From Mycobacterium sp. GA-1199 (GTDB lineage: Bacteria > Actinomycetota > Actinomycetes > Mycobacteriales > Mycobacteriaceae), in the NCBI RefSeq assembly GCF_001500045.1, contig NZ_LQIX01000013.1, forward strand, positions 1-64,000: DNA of 64,000 nucleotides, in the 5' to 3' direction. The notes below the pieces were generated by a model that saw only the letters and a program-made list of their open reading frames with translations, had not been told where the DNA came from and did no database searches. A program made the position numbers and the translations under genes. This document shows, in pieces, positions 40,544 through 48,503 of the stretch (its first letter is position 1; every line of letters starts with the position of its first letter).

Positions 40544-41806
40544 CTACTCCCGGACGGCCTCCGCCAGTGCCGCGACGATGCCGTCGAGGAAAAAGCCGGT
40601 CGGCTGATATCCGACGGCGACCAACCGCATCCGCCGCTCATAGGTCACGATTCCGGTGACATACTCGCCCGCGGTCTGTGATTGCACGATCGGTCCCCAC
40701 AGCGCGGTCGGGTGGAGCGGTCCGGTACGTGCGATTTGTTGCCGCCCAAGGTTCGTCATCAAGAGCTCCCAGGGCAACTGCCGGGTGAACACGTCTTCCG
40801 CGTCGGCTCGATCGGCGTCGGTGCCGATGGCCTGGGCCAGTGCGGCCGATGCCGCGAGCACGCCGGCTGCAGAGCGGGACGCGGTGAGTTCACGGGTCAT
40901 CGTGCGGGCGCGGCTCCAGAAGGGCTGGGTGTCGGTGGTCGCCAAACCCGTTGTGGTACAGCTGAAACGGATGGCGCAGTCATCTGGCTCGCCTATCAGT
41001 TTGCGGACATCGATGGGGCTTAGCGAGCGCACGAACGACTCACCGTGCATGCGGCCGCGCACCGAGGAGCCTGCGACCAGCAGCGCCGCGTGCACGGTGG
41101 TCAATTCGTCGCGGCAGCGCCGTACCAATCGCGCGGTGTCGTCTCGTGGAAGGCTGACGGCGTACACGCGAGGACGCGTCCCGTCGAACGTCCGAAGCGT
41201 CGAGGGCTCCGCCATTCTGGCATCGCGGTCGGCGCCCGATCCCAGATCGGACGATCGCACGTTCTGGATGAGAAGATCCTCCAGTGGCTGCGGAATGGGG
41301 CGTGGCAGCAACGGCTTGTCGTTGAGCGCAGCCACCAGGTCCTCCAGCACTCGCACGGACGAAATCCCGTCGGCGATCGTGTGATCGAAGGTAAGCAGCA
41401 ATGTCGATGCCGACGGACTCCGCAGCAACGTGGCGCGGATCAGCGGTGCGGTCGACCGGTCGAACGGCTTGCTCAACTCGTCGGCGGTGACCGTCTGCCA
41501 CGAGACGTCAGTCGCGTGCCGGACGGCCAGGGGGATGGGCGCGACCACGGCGCGCCGATAGAACCCGAGGCGCGACACGGGGTGGTCCTGCACGTGTACG
41601 GCAAGCAGGGGGTGGCGCCTTTGAAGTGCGTGCAGTGCAATGCGCAGTCGGTCCTCTGCCAGACTCTTGTCGAACTCCGCGACGAGCAAAAAGTGCGTCG
41701 GATTGGCCTCGCTATAGCGGTAGAAGAGCCGCTCGGTCGTGCCAATCGGCCGGACGAGTGCGGCGGCGGATGACGCCGGGGTCTCAGTTGTTCTCATACT
41801 CGACAT
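40544..41806 (-). CDS. PapA/condensation-domain-like acyltransferase
   Basis: 420 residues from ATG 41806, with GGAG six bases upstream; ATG 41839 is an in-frame alternative. The catalytic HxxxDG motif is present as FDHTIADGISS near residue 140. VRPIGTTERLFYRYSEANPTHFLLVAEF at the N-terminus and a C-terminal latch region agree with the PapA/condensation superfamily, which esterifies lipids or sugars with acyl groups. Mycobacterial relatives decorate trehalose lipids and phthiocerol esters. No polyketide synthase gene is adjacent. Downstream on the minus strand of the MmyB-type regulator. Confidence 0.78.
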   Translation of the reverse strand: MSSMRTTETPASSAAALVRPIGTTERLFYRYSEANPTHFLLVAEFDKSLAEDRLRIALHALQRRHPLLAVHVQDHPVSRLGFYRRAVVAPIPLAVRHATDVSWQTVTADELSKPFDRSTAPLIRATLLRSPSASTLLLTFDHTIADGISSVRVLEDLVAALNDKPLLPRPIPQPLEDLLIQNVRSSDLGSGADRDARMAEPSTLRTFDGTRPRVYAVSLPRDDTARLVRRCRDELTTVHAALLVAGSSVRGRMHGESFVRSLSPIDVRKLIGEPDDCAIRFSCTTTGLATTDTQPFWSRARTMTRELTASRSAAGVLAASAALAQAIGTDADRADAEDVFTRQLPWELLMTNLGRQQIARTGPLHPTALWGPIVQSQTAGEYVTGIVTYERRMRLVAVGYQPTGFFLDGIVAALAEAVRE

Positions 41807-41900
41807 CACATCTCCAGGTCGCTTCACTTGTTCGGACACAAAGCATTACGTCCATCTGAAGCCGAGCGTTCGATTGTGAGCTTCACATCACAGCGATCAC

Positions 41901-42818
41901 TTACGCTCCGACGCAACACCGTGCTGAAGTCGAAACACTCCCGCCGTCAACTCCTTCGGCGCCATCAATGAGCAACCGATGCAGCGCCGACCATGACGTC
42001 GTACCGGGCGGGGCGTGGTACACGACAAGAGTGAGACCGCAAGCGGCTGCGATGTGCAGTTTCTCGGTGAAGAGCTCGAGCAACCCCACATCGGGATGGT
42101 GCAACCGGACCGGGCTCATCGACGCGTCGTCGACTTCGACGCGCGACCACAGCTGGCGGAATTGCTCACTCTCCGCCGACAATTCCGAGATCAGCTGCGC
42201 CGATCGCTCGGCCGTCACGTCGCCCCCGATCGCCAGCCGAAATTGCGCGACGGAGTTTGCCGCTGCCCGGTCCCAGTCGACGAACATCGCGCGGTCGTGA
42301 GGATCGGTGGAGATCGCGCGGATACGGTTCACACCAACATGGAGGTTCGGGAACAACTGCTGGGCAGGGTGATTCGTCCACATCACGTCGGTGTACCTGT
42401 TCTGGACGACCGCCGGCACCGAGAGGCTGTTCACCAGGATGCGGACGCCGTCGGGCACGGTGGGGTCTCCCTCGCCGAAGCAACACCTGCTTGGGTTGAC
42501 CAACTCGAGCAGGTGCCGCATCTCGCTGTGATCGAAAGCGAGCGCACGGGCGAGGGCTTCGCACACGACGAGTGACGGGTTGGTGACCCGGCCCTGCTCG
42601 AGGCGGCTGTAATACTCGATGCTGATACCGGCGCGAGCGGCGACCTCATCGCGCCGAAGCCCTGGAACGCGGCGCATGCCCGCGCTGCTGATGCCGACCT
42701 CCTCGGGTCGCCGCCGAGCGCGCTGATGACGGAGGAACTGCCCGAGCGGATTCGCGGACGAGGACGACACGAGTCTTCCAACGACACCGGGGCCGTTTGG
42801 GTTCACCATCGTCCGCAT
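41901..42818 (-). CDS. XRE-family regulator with MmyB-like ligand domain
   Basis: 305 residues. Residues about 20-90 form a helix-turn-helix: LGQFLRHQRARRRPEEVG, RRVPGLRRDEVAARAGISIEYYSRLEQGR and PSLVVCEALARALAFD. The C-terminal 180 residues match the MmyB-type ligand domain, with VPAVVQNRYTDVMWTNHPAQQLF and HHPDVGLLELFTEKL; relatives bind fatty acids. The start overlaps the end of the upstream ECF sigma gene by 16 bases, so they are cotranscribed. It may control the acyltransferase gene lying 94 bases downstream, an inference from position. Confidence 0.88.
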   Translation of the reverse strand: MRTMVNPNGPGVVGRLVSSSSANPLGQFLRHQRARRRPEEVGISSAGMRRVPGLRRDEVAARAGISIEYYSRLEQGRVTNPSLVVCEALARALAFDHSEMRHLLELVNPSRCCFGEGDPTVPDGVRILVNSLSVPAVVQNRYTDVMWTNHPAQQLFPNLHVGVNRIRAISTDPHDRAMFVDWDRAAANSVAQFRLAIGGDVTAERSAQLISELSAESEQFRQLWSRVEVDDASMSPVRLHHPDVGLLELFTEKLHIAAACGLTLVVYHAPPGTTSWSALHRLLIDGAEGVDGGSVSTSARCCVGA

Positions 42819-43483
42819 CGCGTTTCTGGCGACCGACTGTCTCCCACGTGCGACTGATCACTTGGAACGCGACTGCGTAGTCGCGCACCACCTGTGCCGC
42901 CACACGGGATCGGTTCCGCGGCCGACACGTGTCCGAAGGGCCGGCGTGCCAGCAGCTCCCGTATCCGTTTTCGTGCACGGTGCAGGCGTGACGCCACCGT
43001 CCCGACCGGGATACCGAGGATCGCGGCGATCTCGACATTGCGGTACTCCAGCACATGGGCGTAGAACACGGTCAACTTCAGGTCCTCGGGAAGCGCTCGT
43101 ACCGCGCAAGCGACCTCGCCGGGCAGTGATTCCAGCGCGCGCGTTTCGGCCGATCGCACCTCGGGGTGTTCTGTCACGGTTTCGGATTGCGTGACCTCGA
43201 ACGCAAGGTCACCGATCAACCACGTCTGGGGGCGACGCAGTGCGCCTCGGTAGTTGTCGACGAAGACGTTGGACATGATGCGGTGCAGCCAGGCGCGCAT
43301 GTTCCCGCCGGGTTCGAATGTCCTCAGGCCGACATATGCCTTGAGCATCGTCTCCTGCACGAGGTCTTCGGCGTCCGCGCGGCAGCGTGTCATCGCCCGT
43401 GCCTTGTTGCGCAAGTAGTCGAAGTGGGGCATGACGTCGCGGACGAATCGCCGCTCAGCGTCCTCATCGGGTGTCGGGTTCAT
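42803..43483 (-). CDS. ECF sigma factor (SigH-like)
   Basis: 226 residues from ATG 43483. Sigma region 2: MPHFDYLRNKARAMTRCRADAEDLVQETMLKAYVGLRTF and NMRAWLHRIMSNVFVDNYR; region 4: ALPEDLKLTVFYAHVLEYRNVEIAAILGIPVGTVASRLHRARKRI. Overall closest to the SigH/SigR group, which answers oxidative and thiol stress. The usual zinc anti-sigma gene (RshA-like, HxxxCxxC) is not next to it. Instead a Cys-rich ORF ends in a four-base overlap with its start, and an MmyB regulator begins inside its end. The last 45 residues, after region 4, are a low-complexity extension. Confidence 0.88.
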   Translation of the reverse strand: MNPTPDEDAERRFVRDVMPHFDYLRNKARAMTRCRADAEDLVQETMLKAYVGLRTFEPGGNMRAWLHRIMSNVFVDNYRGALRRPQTWLIGDLAFEVTQSETVTEHPEVRSAETRALESLPGEVACAVRALPEDLKLTVFYAHVLEYRNVEIAAILGIPVGTVASRLHRARKRIRELLARRPFGHVSAAEPIPCGGTGGARLRSRVPSDQSHVGDSRSPETRCGRW

Positions 43484-43668
43484 CGCGAGTCCTCGATCGG
43501 GGGGCATGCGACGTGGTTGACGTCTGCACCAACGCAACACTTGCAACATCCAATATATTGCACATTGCACAAAGGAATCTTCGCGGAGTGTCCGACAGGT
43601 GTCCCGGCGCAATAGTCGCAAGGCACACAGCGCCCAGCCAGGACCTCCGAGTGCCTGGGATCCGCCAA
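43480..43668 (-). CDS. Cys-rich protein of 62 residues coupled to the ECF sigma gene
   Basis: The frame runs from TTG 43668 (or GTG 43626) to a TGA that overlaps the sigma-factor ATG (ATGA). It has nine cysteines in 62 residues, at 14, 17, 20, 34, 41, 42, 44, 45 and 55: CVPCDYC, then GCCKCCVG. Two histidines flank the clusters. This suggests a zinc-, copper- or iron-sulfur-binding protein or thiol sensor. The central codons are AT-rich compared with neighbours (TTG TGC AAT GTG CAA TAT ATT). No family recognised; it is not an obvious RshA. A metallothionein-like protein or a redox partner of the sigma factor are the main options. Confidence 0.55.
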   Translation of the reverse strand: MADPRHSEVLAGRCVPCDYCAGTPVGHSAKIPLCNVQYIGCCKCCVGADVNHVACPPIEDSR

Positions 43669-43767
43669 ACGCGCGAGCCCCTAGGTGACGCGCCCCACAG
43701 ATGCGAACGGCTTCGCGATTTCGACCGTCTTCGAAGTGTTCCTGGAAGTCGAATGCACGGAGATCAC

Positions 43768-44202
43768 ATGAATCCTCAACCAGTCACCGAGGGTCCGACG
43801 GTCACGGCTCACCTCGTAGCGCGCCTGTACGCCGTTGAGCTGGATCACCAGCTCGCGGTTGGGGCGATTCCTCATGCCCGCAGCGCTCTTGCCATCCATT
43901 CCGCGCGCATCCGGTCCGATCGCGAGCGTTATGCGGTGGCCCGCGCATTGCGGCGAATTGTCGAGCAGGCTCGGTCGGATCGCGCACCGGGCGGTGCGAG
44001 GATCCCGGTTCACCGCCGAAAGGTCAGGGCGTCGGCCGAACTGATCGACGCGATCACCCTGCGATTACATGCGCCGCACAGCGTCGACGCCATGGGTATG
44101 GCTCGACTGCGGCGAATCCTCTTTGATGGAAGGGGTCCGCTCTATCACGGGAACGCGGGTGATCTCGTCGGCCGCCTCGCGGCAGCACTCGCTGCGCTGT
44201 GA
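43768..44202 (+). CDS. Hypothetical Arg-rich protein
   Basis: 144 residues from ATG 43768, supported by CGGAG upstream; ATG 43753 is possible. Predicted helical and basic, with HSARIRSDRERYAVARALRRIVEQARSDR and a C-terminal LVGRLAAALAAL. No known motif and no membrane segment. It is divergent from the Cys-rich/sigma genes; the 99 bases between contain no further gene I can support. Function unknown. Confidence 0.45.
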   Translation: MNPQPVTEGPTVTAHLVARLYAVELDHQLAVGAIPHARSALAIHSARIRSDRERYAVARALRRIVEQARSDRAPGGARIPVHRRKVRASAELIDAITLRLHAPHSVDAMGMARLRRILFDGRGPLYHGNAGDLVGRLAAALAAL

Positions 44203-44261
44203 CCGTGGCGGGACATCTGCGTGGGGTTCCGCGCCGGTGGACAACCGTGCCGCCAAGGACA

Positions 44262-44924
44262 TCACGGAGTATCGATATCGACCACCGACGACAGGGTCTC
44301 CCAATTCCGTTGTGTCGCCTCGGCTGCCGCGGTGGCATCGCCACGTCGGCAGTGCTCGATGATCCGTTTGTGCTGTGAGATCGACTGCCTGCCGGTCAGC
44401 GACGAGAAGCGTAGGAATTCCAGCCTTCGCAGCACGGGCGTCACCTGTTCGAGCACCGATTTGATGGTCTCGTTGCGGCTCGCCTCGACGGCTACCCCGT
44501 GGAACTCATCGTCGCTTCGCACGGCGGCTTCGGCGTCACCGGCTGCCAACGCGGCGGCGAAATCCTTGTTGGCCTTCGTCATCGCCTTGATTTCCGCACT
44601 TCCCATCAGCGGCACCGCGGTGCGGACGGCGAGCGCGTGCATCGCAGCGGCGACGGCCTGGGCGTCGAGCACGGCTTTTCGTTCAATCGTCGAGACGACG
44701 GTGGATCGGCCCGGTGTGGTGTGCACCAGGCCGGCGGCCTCGAGTCGCCCGATCGCCTCGCGGATGGGTGTACGGCTGACGCCGAGCCACTCTTCGAGCT
44801 CGGCGTCGCGGAGCTTCTCGCCCGGCAGGAAGGTCCCGTTGATGATGGCGTCCCGCAGCGACTCGTAGGCCTGCTCTCGCAGTAGGGATCGCTTGTGCTT
44901 TCCGCTTTCGGCGGGAACCGGCAT
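44262..44924 (-). CDS. GntR-family regulator, FadR (FCD) subfamily
   Basis: 220 residues. Winged-helix domain with the GntR signature: LREQAYESLRDAIINGTFLPGEKLRDAELEEWLGVSRTPIREAIGRLEAAGLV. The C-terminal all-helical FCD domain has Asp and His candidates for a metal or ligand site (SDDEFHGVAVEASRN and the later HKRIIEHCRRGD). Effectors of the subfamily are organic acids. No clear target operon is adjacent. A TACAAT hexamer seven bases before the ATG suggests a leaderless transcript. Confidence 0.92.
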   Translation of the reverse strand: MPVPAESGKHKRSLLREQAYESLRDAIINGTFLPGEKLRDAELEEWLGVSRTPIREAIGRLEAAGLVHTTPGRSTVVSTIERKAVLDAQAVAAAMHALAVRTAVPLMGSAEIKAMTKANKDFAAALAAGDAEAAVRSDDEFHGVAVEASRNETIKSVLEQVTPVLRRLEFLRFSSLTGRQSISQHKRIIEHCRRGDATAAAEATQRNWETLSSVVDIDTP

Positions 44925-44931
44925 GCGGAAT

Positions 44932-44937
44932 ATTGTA
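44932..44937 (-). promoter_or_regulatory. Predicted -10 (TACAAT) of the GntR gene
   Basis: TACAAT, seven bases, ATG 44924; a good match to the mycobacterial -10 consensus, in a short AT-rich patch. Confidence 0.4.
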
Positions 44938-44959
44938 TGTCGTTAGGGCGCGTGTTCGT

Positions 44960-45289
44960 TCACACCAGGTTCTGGTAGCCGAGCAGAAAGACCGCCGTCA
45001 GGCACAGCCCGGACGCGATCACGACGGTCGGCATCAGGATCATGGCGTCGAGCTCGTCGTCGTCGAGCACGTCGCTCTCGAAACGGCCGAACAACACCCG
45101 CGCCACGCCCGTCCGGCGGAACGTGTGGACCATGACCCGGACGGCCTTCTTCTCCCGACGCCGGCCGATGAACACCCGCGACGCCACCCCGAACAAGAAC
45201 GTCAGCAGGCCGGCCGCGACCAGCAGCCAGCCGACCATCGTCTGCGATAACGCCACCTTCACCCCCGGTGTCCGCGACACCTGAAGCAC
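44960..45289 (-). CDS. Small two-helix membrane protein
   Basis: Up to 109 residues. Two TM segments (MVGWLLVAAGLLTFLFGV and MPTVVIASGLCLTAVFLLGY) flank a basic and then acidic cytosolic loop (RRREKKAVR, SDVLDDDELD). Start uncertain: GTG 45289, or GTG 45262 giving 100 residues. No domain recognised. It lies between GntR and GNAT genes, all on the minus strand. Confidence 0.6.
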   Translation of the reverse strand: MLQVSRTPGVKVALSQTMVGWLLVAAGLLTFLFGVASRVFIGRRREKKAVRVMVHTFRRTGVARVLFGRFESDVLDDDELDAMILMPTVVIASGLCLTAVFLLGYQNLV

Positions 45290-45329
45290 AGCCTATCGCC
45301 GGTCATGAGCCGCCGGCGCGGTGCGAAGC

Positions 45330-45821
45330 TCATCCGAGCTCCTTGGCGAACGCCACCGGGAACACATCGCCCTCGGCGGGCAGCGGGTCGGCCAGCCTCT
45401 CGTAGCCCGCGGAGACGTACAGCGCCTCGGCTTCGGGTTGGCGGTCGCCGGTGGTCAGGTAGACCCGTCGATAGCCACGCCCGACGATCCGGGCCTCGAG
45501 TTCGACGAGCAGTGCCTTGGCCAGCCCTTGTTGACGGTGCCGACTGTCGGTCCAGATCCGCTTCAGCTCGGCGGTGGTGTCGTCGAACCGGCAGAACGCC
45601 CCGCCCGTCACCGGCCGGTCGCCGAGCAGGCCGACGACCAGGTCGCCGTGCGGCGGGGCGAACGCGTCGGCCGGATGCCCGCGCAGCCACCGGCTCACGG
45701 TGTCCTGGGGCGGGCCGTAGCGCTGCGAATACTCGACCGTCAACTCGGCCAGCAGCGGCTCCACCAGGGGGTCGTCCTGGCGGACGGCGACGAATTTCAG
45801 CGGCGTCGACACGGGCATCAT
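45330..45821 (-). CDS. GNAT-family N-acetyltransferase
   Basis: 163 residues. The acetyl-CoA binding motif A is visible as AELKRIWTDSRHRQQGLAKALLVELEARIVGRGYRRVYL, with the R/Q-x-x-G-x-A loop in RHRQQGLA; the C-terminal EALYVSAGYERLADP is typical. It transfers acetyl groups to an amine of unknown identity. Separated by 111 bases from the divergent SDR gene, a region that holds a strong palindrome. Confidence 0.88.
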   Translation of the reverse strand: MMPVSTPLKFVAVRQDDPLVEPLLAELTVEYSQRYGPPQDTVSRWLRGHPADAFAPPHGDLVVGLLGDRPVTGGAFCRFDDTTAELKRIWTDSRHRQQGLAKALLVELEARIVGRGYRRVYLTTGDRQPEAEALYVSAGYERLADPLPAEGDVFPVAFAKELG

Positions 45822-45905
45822 CTAACTGTCAACGCCAACCGGGCCCATGCATTCCGGCGCCGCACGCCGGCTCGACCTGATCCGGCGATCGCCACTTCCC
45901 CGCCA

Positions 45906-45925
45906 AACTTGACACGTGTAAAGTT
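45906..45925. promoter_or_regulatory. Near-perfect 20-base palindrome over the SDR promoter
   Basis: Left half AACTTGACAC, right half GTGTAAAGTT; the right half's complement is AACTTTACAC, so nine of ten positions pair. It overlaps a candidate -10 (TAAAGT, 45919-45924) eight bases from the SDR ATG at 45933. A dimeric repressor such as a TetR-family protein would block the promoter there. Confidence 0.55.
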
Positions 45926-45932
45926 CGGCCGC

Positions 45933-46784
45933 ATGGACAACATCAGCGGCAAGACCATCGTGATCACCGGCGCCGCCCGCGGTATCGGTTTTGCGACCGC
46001 CAAGGCGCTGCTGGCGCGCGGTGCCCGCGTGGTGATCGGCGACCGCGACGTGGCGCTTCAGGAATCGGCCGTCGCCCAGTTGGGCAACCTGGGGCAGGCG
46101 TCAGGCTATCCGCTCGACGTCACCGACCGCGAGTCGTTCGCGTCGTTCCTCGACAAGGCCCGCACCGAGGGCGGCGGACGCATCGACGTGTTGATCAACA
46201 ACGCCGGCGTGATGCCCATCGGACCGTTCGTCGACGAGACCGAGCAGTCGATCCGGTCCACGCTCGAGGTCAACCTCTACGGCGTGATCACCGGCTGTCA
46301 GCTGGTGCTGCCGGACATGATCGCGCGGCGCAGCGGACACATCATCAACATCGCCTCGCTGTCCGGGCTGATCCCGGTGCCGGGTCAGGTCGTGTACGTG
46401 GGCGCGAAGTTCGGTGTGGTGGGCTTGACCGCAGCGCTCGCCGACGAGGTCGCGCCACACAACGTCGACGTCTCGGTGATCATGCCGCCGTTCACCAACA
46501 CCGAGTTGATCTCGGGCACCAAGAGCAGCGGTGCGATCAAGCCGGTGGAACCCGAGGACATCGCGGCGGCGATCGTCAAGACGCTCGACAAGCCGAAAAC
46601 CCATGTGTCGGTGCCACCCCCACTCCGCTTCACCGCTCAGGCCGCACAGATGCTCGGCCCGCGCGGGCGCCGGTGGCTCAACAACAAGCTCGGACTGGAC
46701 CGGGTGTTCCTCGACTTCGACACGACCGCCCGCAAGAAGTACGAGGACCGCGCGCGGACCGCGCAGGGCGTCGTCGAGGACTGA
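45933..46784 (+). CDS. Short-chain dehydrogenase/reductase
   Basis: 283 residues from ATG 45933. Classical SDR features: TIVITGAARGIGFATAKAL (cofactor Gly motif), VLINNAGVMPIGPF, SGHIINIASLSG (catalytic Ser) and the Tyr/Lys pair. The latter reads YVGAKFG, so Tyr and Lys are both present. The C-terminus (about 60 residues beyond the core, GPRGRRWLNNKLGLD) recalls mycobacterial lipid- or steroid-related SDRs. The frame is open far upstream, but the promoter palindrome at 45906-45925 and codon usage fix the start. Substrate unknown. Confidence 0.9.
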   Translation: MDNISGKTIVITGAARGIGFATAKALLARGARVVIGDRDVALQESAVAQLGNLGQASGYPLDVTDRESFASFLDKARTEGGGRIDVLINNAGVMPIGPFVDETEQSIRSTLEVNLYGVITGCQLVLPDMIARRSGHIINIASLSGLIPVPGQVVYVGAKFGVVGLTAALADEVAPHNVDVSVIMPPFTNTELISGTKSSGAIKPVEPEDIAAAIVKTLDKPKTHVSVPPPLRFTAQAAQMLGPRGRRWLNNKLGLDRVFLDFDTTARKKYEDRARTAQGVVED

Positions 46785-46791
46785 CTCCTCT

Positions 46792-46856
46792 CCTGCCGAG
46801 CGCAGCCTTGTACAGAAGATGTGCAGCAGACCGTACAGGGGCGAGCGCTCGGCGGG
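46792..46856. terminator. Long-stem inverted repeat between convergent SDR and hypothetical genes
   Basis: CCTGCCGAGCGC (46792-46803) pairs with GCGCTCGGCGGG (46845-46856), 12 base pairs with one G-T, around a 41-base loop that contains further GTAC repeats. Placed in the 75-base gap between facing stop codons, it is a plausible bidirectional transcription stop. Confidence 0.5.
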
Positions 46857-46859
46857 TTC

Positions 46860-47276
46860 TCAGACGGGGAACGTCGGTGCCGGATCACCCAGCCGGTAGG
46901 CCTCGACGACGTCGAGGCACTCGAACAGCTCGTCGAAGTTGAACTGGTAGTCGTCGGCCGTGCCGACGAACACCACATGCGCGACGTCCGCGGCGTCGTC
47001 AGCGGTGAGCACGACCGTGGTGACGGACACCAGATCCTCATCGGCCACCTCGGCCTGCGACGGTGGGTAGAACCACAGCGCGGACTCCTCGTCGGAGAGT
47101 TCGTCGTCGAACACCCAGCCGCGCTCGGTGATTCGCTCGTCGAAGGCCTCGAGCACCGCCGCCGTCGCGGTCTGTTCGGTCAGCGCGTCCATCACCGTGT
47201 CGGGGATCCAGCGCTCGTTGCGGGCCGCCTGCCGCTTGCGGCGGCGGGCCTTCTTCGCGTCACTGCGCTTGGACAC
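46860..47276 (-). CDS. Conserved-type acidic hypothetical protein
   Basis: 138 residues: a very basic N-terminus (SKRSDAKKARRRKRQAARNERW) followed by an acidic domain with FDERITERGWVFDDELSDEESALWFYPPS. No catalytic motif recognised. It begins directly after the metZ stop with no gap, so it is the last gene of the purT-metZ operon. The basic tail suggests nucleic acid or ribosome contact, but this is speculative. Confidence 0.65.
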   Translation of the reverse strand: MSKRSDAKKARRRKRQAARNERWIPDTVMDALTEQTATAAVLEAFDERITERGWVFDDELSDEESALWFYPPSQAEVADEDLVSVTTVVLTADDAADVAHVVFVGTADDYQFNFDELFECLDVVEAYRLGDPAPTFPV

Positions 47277-48503
47277 TTAGCGCAACGCCTGATCGAGATC
47301 GGCCAGCAGGTCGTCGGTTCCCTCCAGGCCCACCGAGATTCGCACCACGCCGTCACCGAGTCCGATCGCGGCGCGGCCCTCCGGACCCATCGCGCGGTGG
47401 GTGGTGGTCGCCGGGTGGGTGACCAACGACTTGGCATCGCCGAGGTTGTTGGAGATGTCGACGATGCGCAGCTTGTCGAGCACCTCGAACGCGCGCTCCT
47501 TGGTACCGCCGACGACCTCGAACGTGACAACCGTTCCGCCGCCGGTCATCTGGCGCTTGGCCAGGTCGTACTGCGGGTGCGACTCGAGGAAGGGATAGCG
47601 CACCCAGCTCACCGCGGGGTGGTCCTGAAGGAACTCGGCGATCCGCTGCGCCGACGTGTTCTGGTAGTCGACCCGCACCGCGAGCGTCTCCAGTCCTTTG
47701 AGCAGTGTCCACGCGTTGAACGGGCTCAGTGCGGGCCCGGTGTGGCGCATCAACTTCTGCACCGGCTCGTCGATGTACTGCTTGTCGCCGAGGATCGCGC
47801 CGCCGAGCACACGGCCCTGTCCGTCGAGGTGCTTGGTCCCCGAGTAGACGACGACGTCCGCGCCGAGCGGGAAGCCCTGCTGCAGGATCGGCGTCGCGAA
47901 CACGTTGTCCAGCACCACTTTTGCGCCAGCGGCATGCGCGAGTTCAGAGACCGCGGCGATGTCCACCAGCGACTGCATCGGGTTGGACGGGGTTTCGAAG
48001 AACACCGCCTGCGTCGGAACCGAGAGTGCCTCTTCCCACTGTGAGAGGTCGTCGCCGTCGACGAACACCGTCTCCACACCCCACCGCGGCAGGATCTCGT
48101 TGCACACCACGAAGCACGAGCCGAAAAGGCTGCGCGCGGCGACCAGCCGATCACCGGCGCCCAGCAGCGCCCCCAGCGATGTGAACACCGCCGCCATGCC
48201 CGTGGCGGTGGCGAAGCAGGCGGGCGCACCCTCGATCAGTCGCAGCCGCTCCTCGAACATCGAGATGGTCGGATTGCCGTAGCGCGAGTACACATAGCGG
48301 TCGATCTCACCGGTGAACGCCCTCTCGGCGTCGGCGGCCGACGCGTACACGTAGCCGGAGGTGAGGAACAGTCCCTCGGCGGTCTCCTCGAATTCCGATC
48401 GCAACAACCCGCCGCGCACCCCGATGGTCGCCTGGCTGACTCCCTCCGGCAGTTCGGCGGGTATGCGGACAGACGGGACGGTTTCGTCGGGACCCGTACT
48501 CAT
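47277..48503 (-). CDS. metZ: O-succinylhomoserine sulfhydrylase MetZ
   Basis: 408 residues from ATG 48503. PLP enzyme of the Cys/Met metabolism family that makes homocysteine from O-succinyl- (or O-acetyl-) homoserine and sulfide. Motifs: FLTSGYVYASAADAERAF, YSRYGNPTISMFEERL, GMAAVFTSLGALLGAGD, ETPSNPMQ, and the PLP lysine in VVYSGTKHLDGQGR. The start overlaps the rhodanese stop by four bases (ATGA), tying sulfide or sulfane-sulfur handling to methionine synthesis. The frame is open far upstream, but the overlap and family length fix the start. Confidence 0.95.
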   Translation of the reverse strand: MSTGPDETVPSVRIPAELPEGVSQATIGVRGGLLRSEFEETAEGLFLTSGYVYASAADAERAFTGEIDRYVYSRYGNPTISMFEERLRLIEGAPACFATATGMAAVFTSLGALLGAGDRLVAARSLFGSCFVVCNEILPRWGVETVFVDGDDLSQWEEALSVPTQAVFFETPSNPMQSLVDIAAVSELAHAAGAKVVLDNVFATPILQQGFPLGADVVVYSGTKHLDGQGRVLGGAILGDKQYIDEPVQKLMRHTGPALSPFNAWTLLKGLETLAVRVDYQNTSAQRIAEFLQDHPAVSWVRYPFLESHPQYDLAKRQMTGGGTVVTFEVVGGTKERAFEVLDKLRIVDISNNLGDAKSLVTHPATTTHRAMGPEGRAAIGLGDGVVRISVGLEGTDDLLADLDQALR

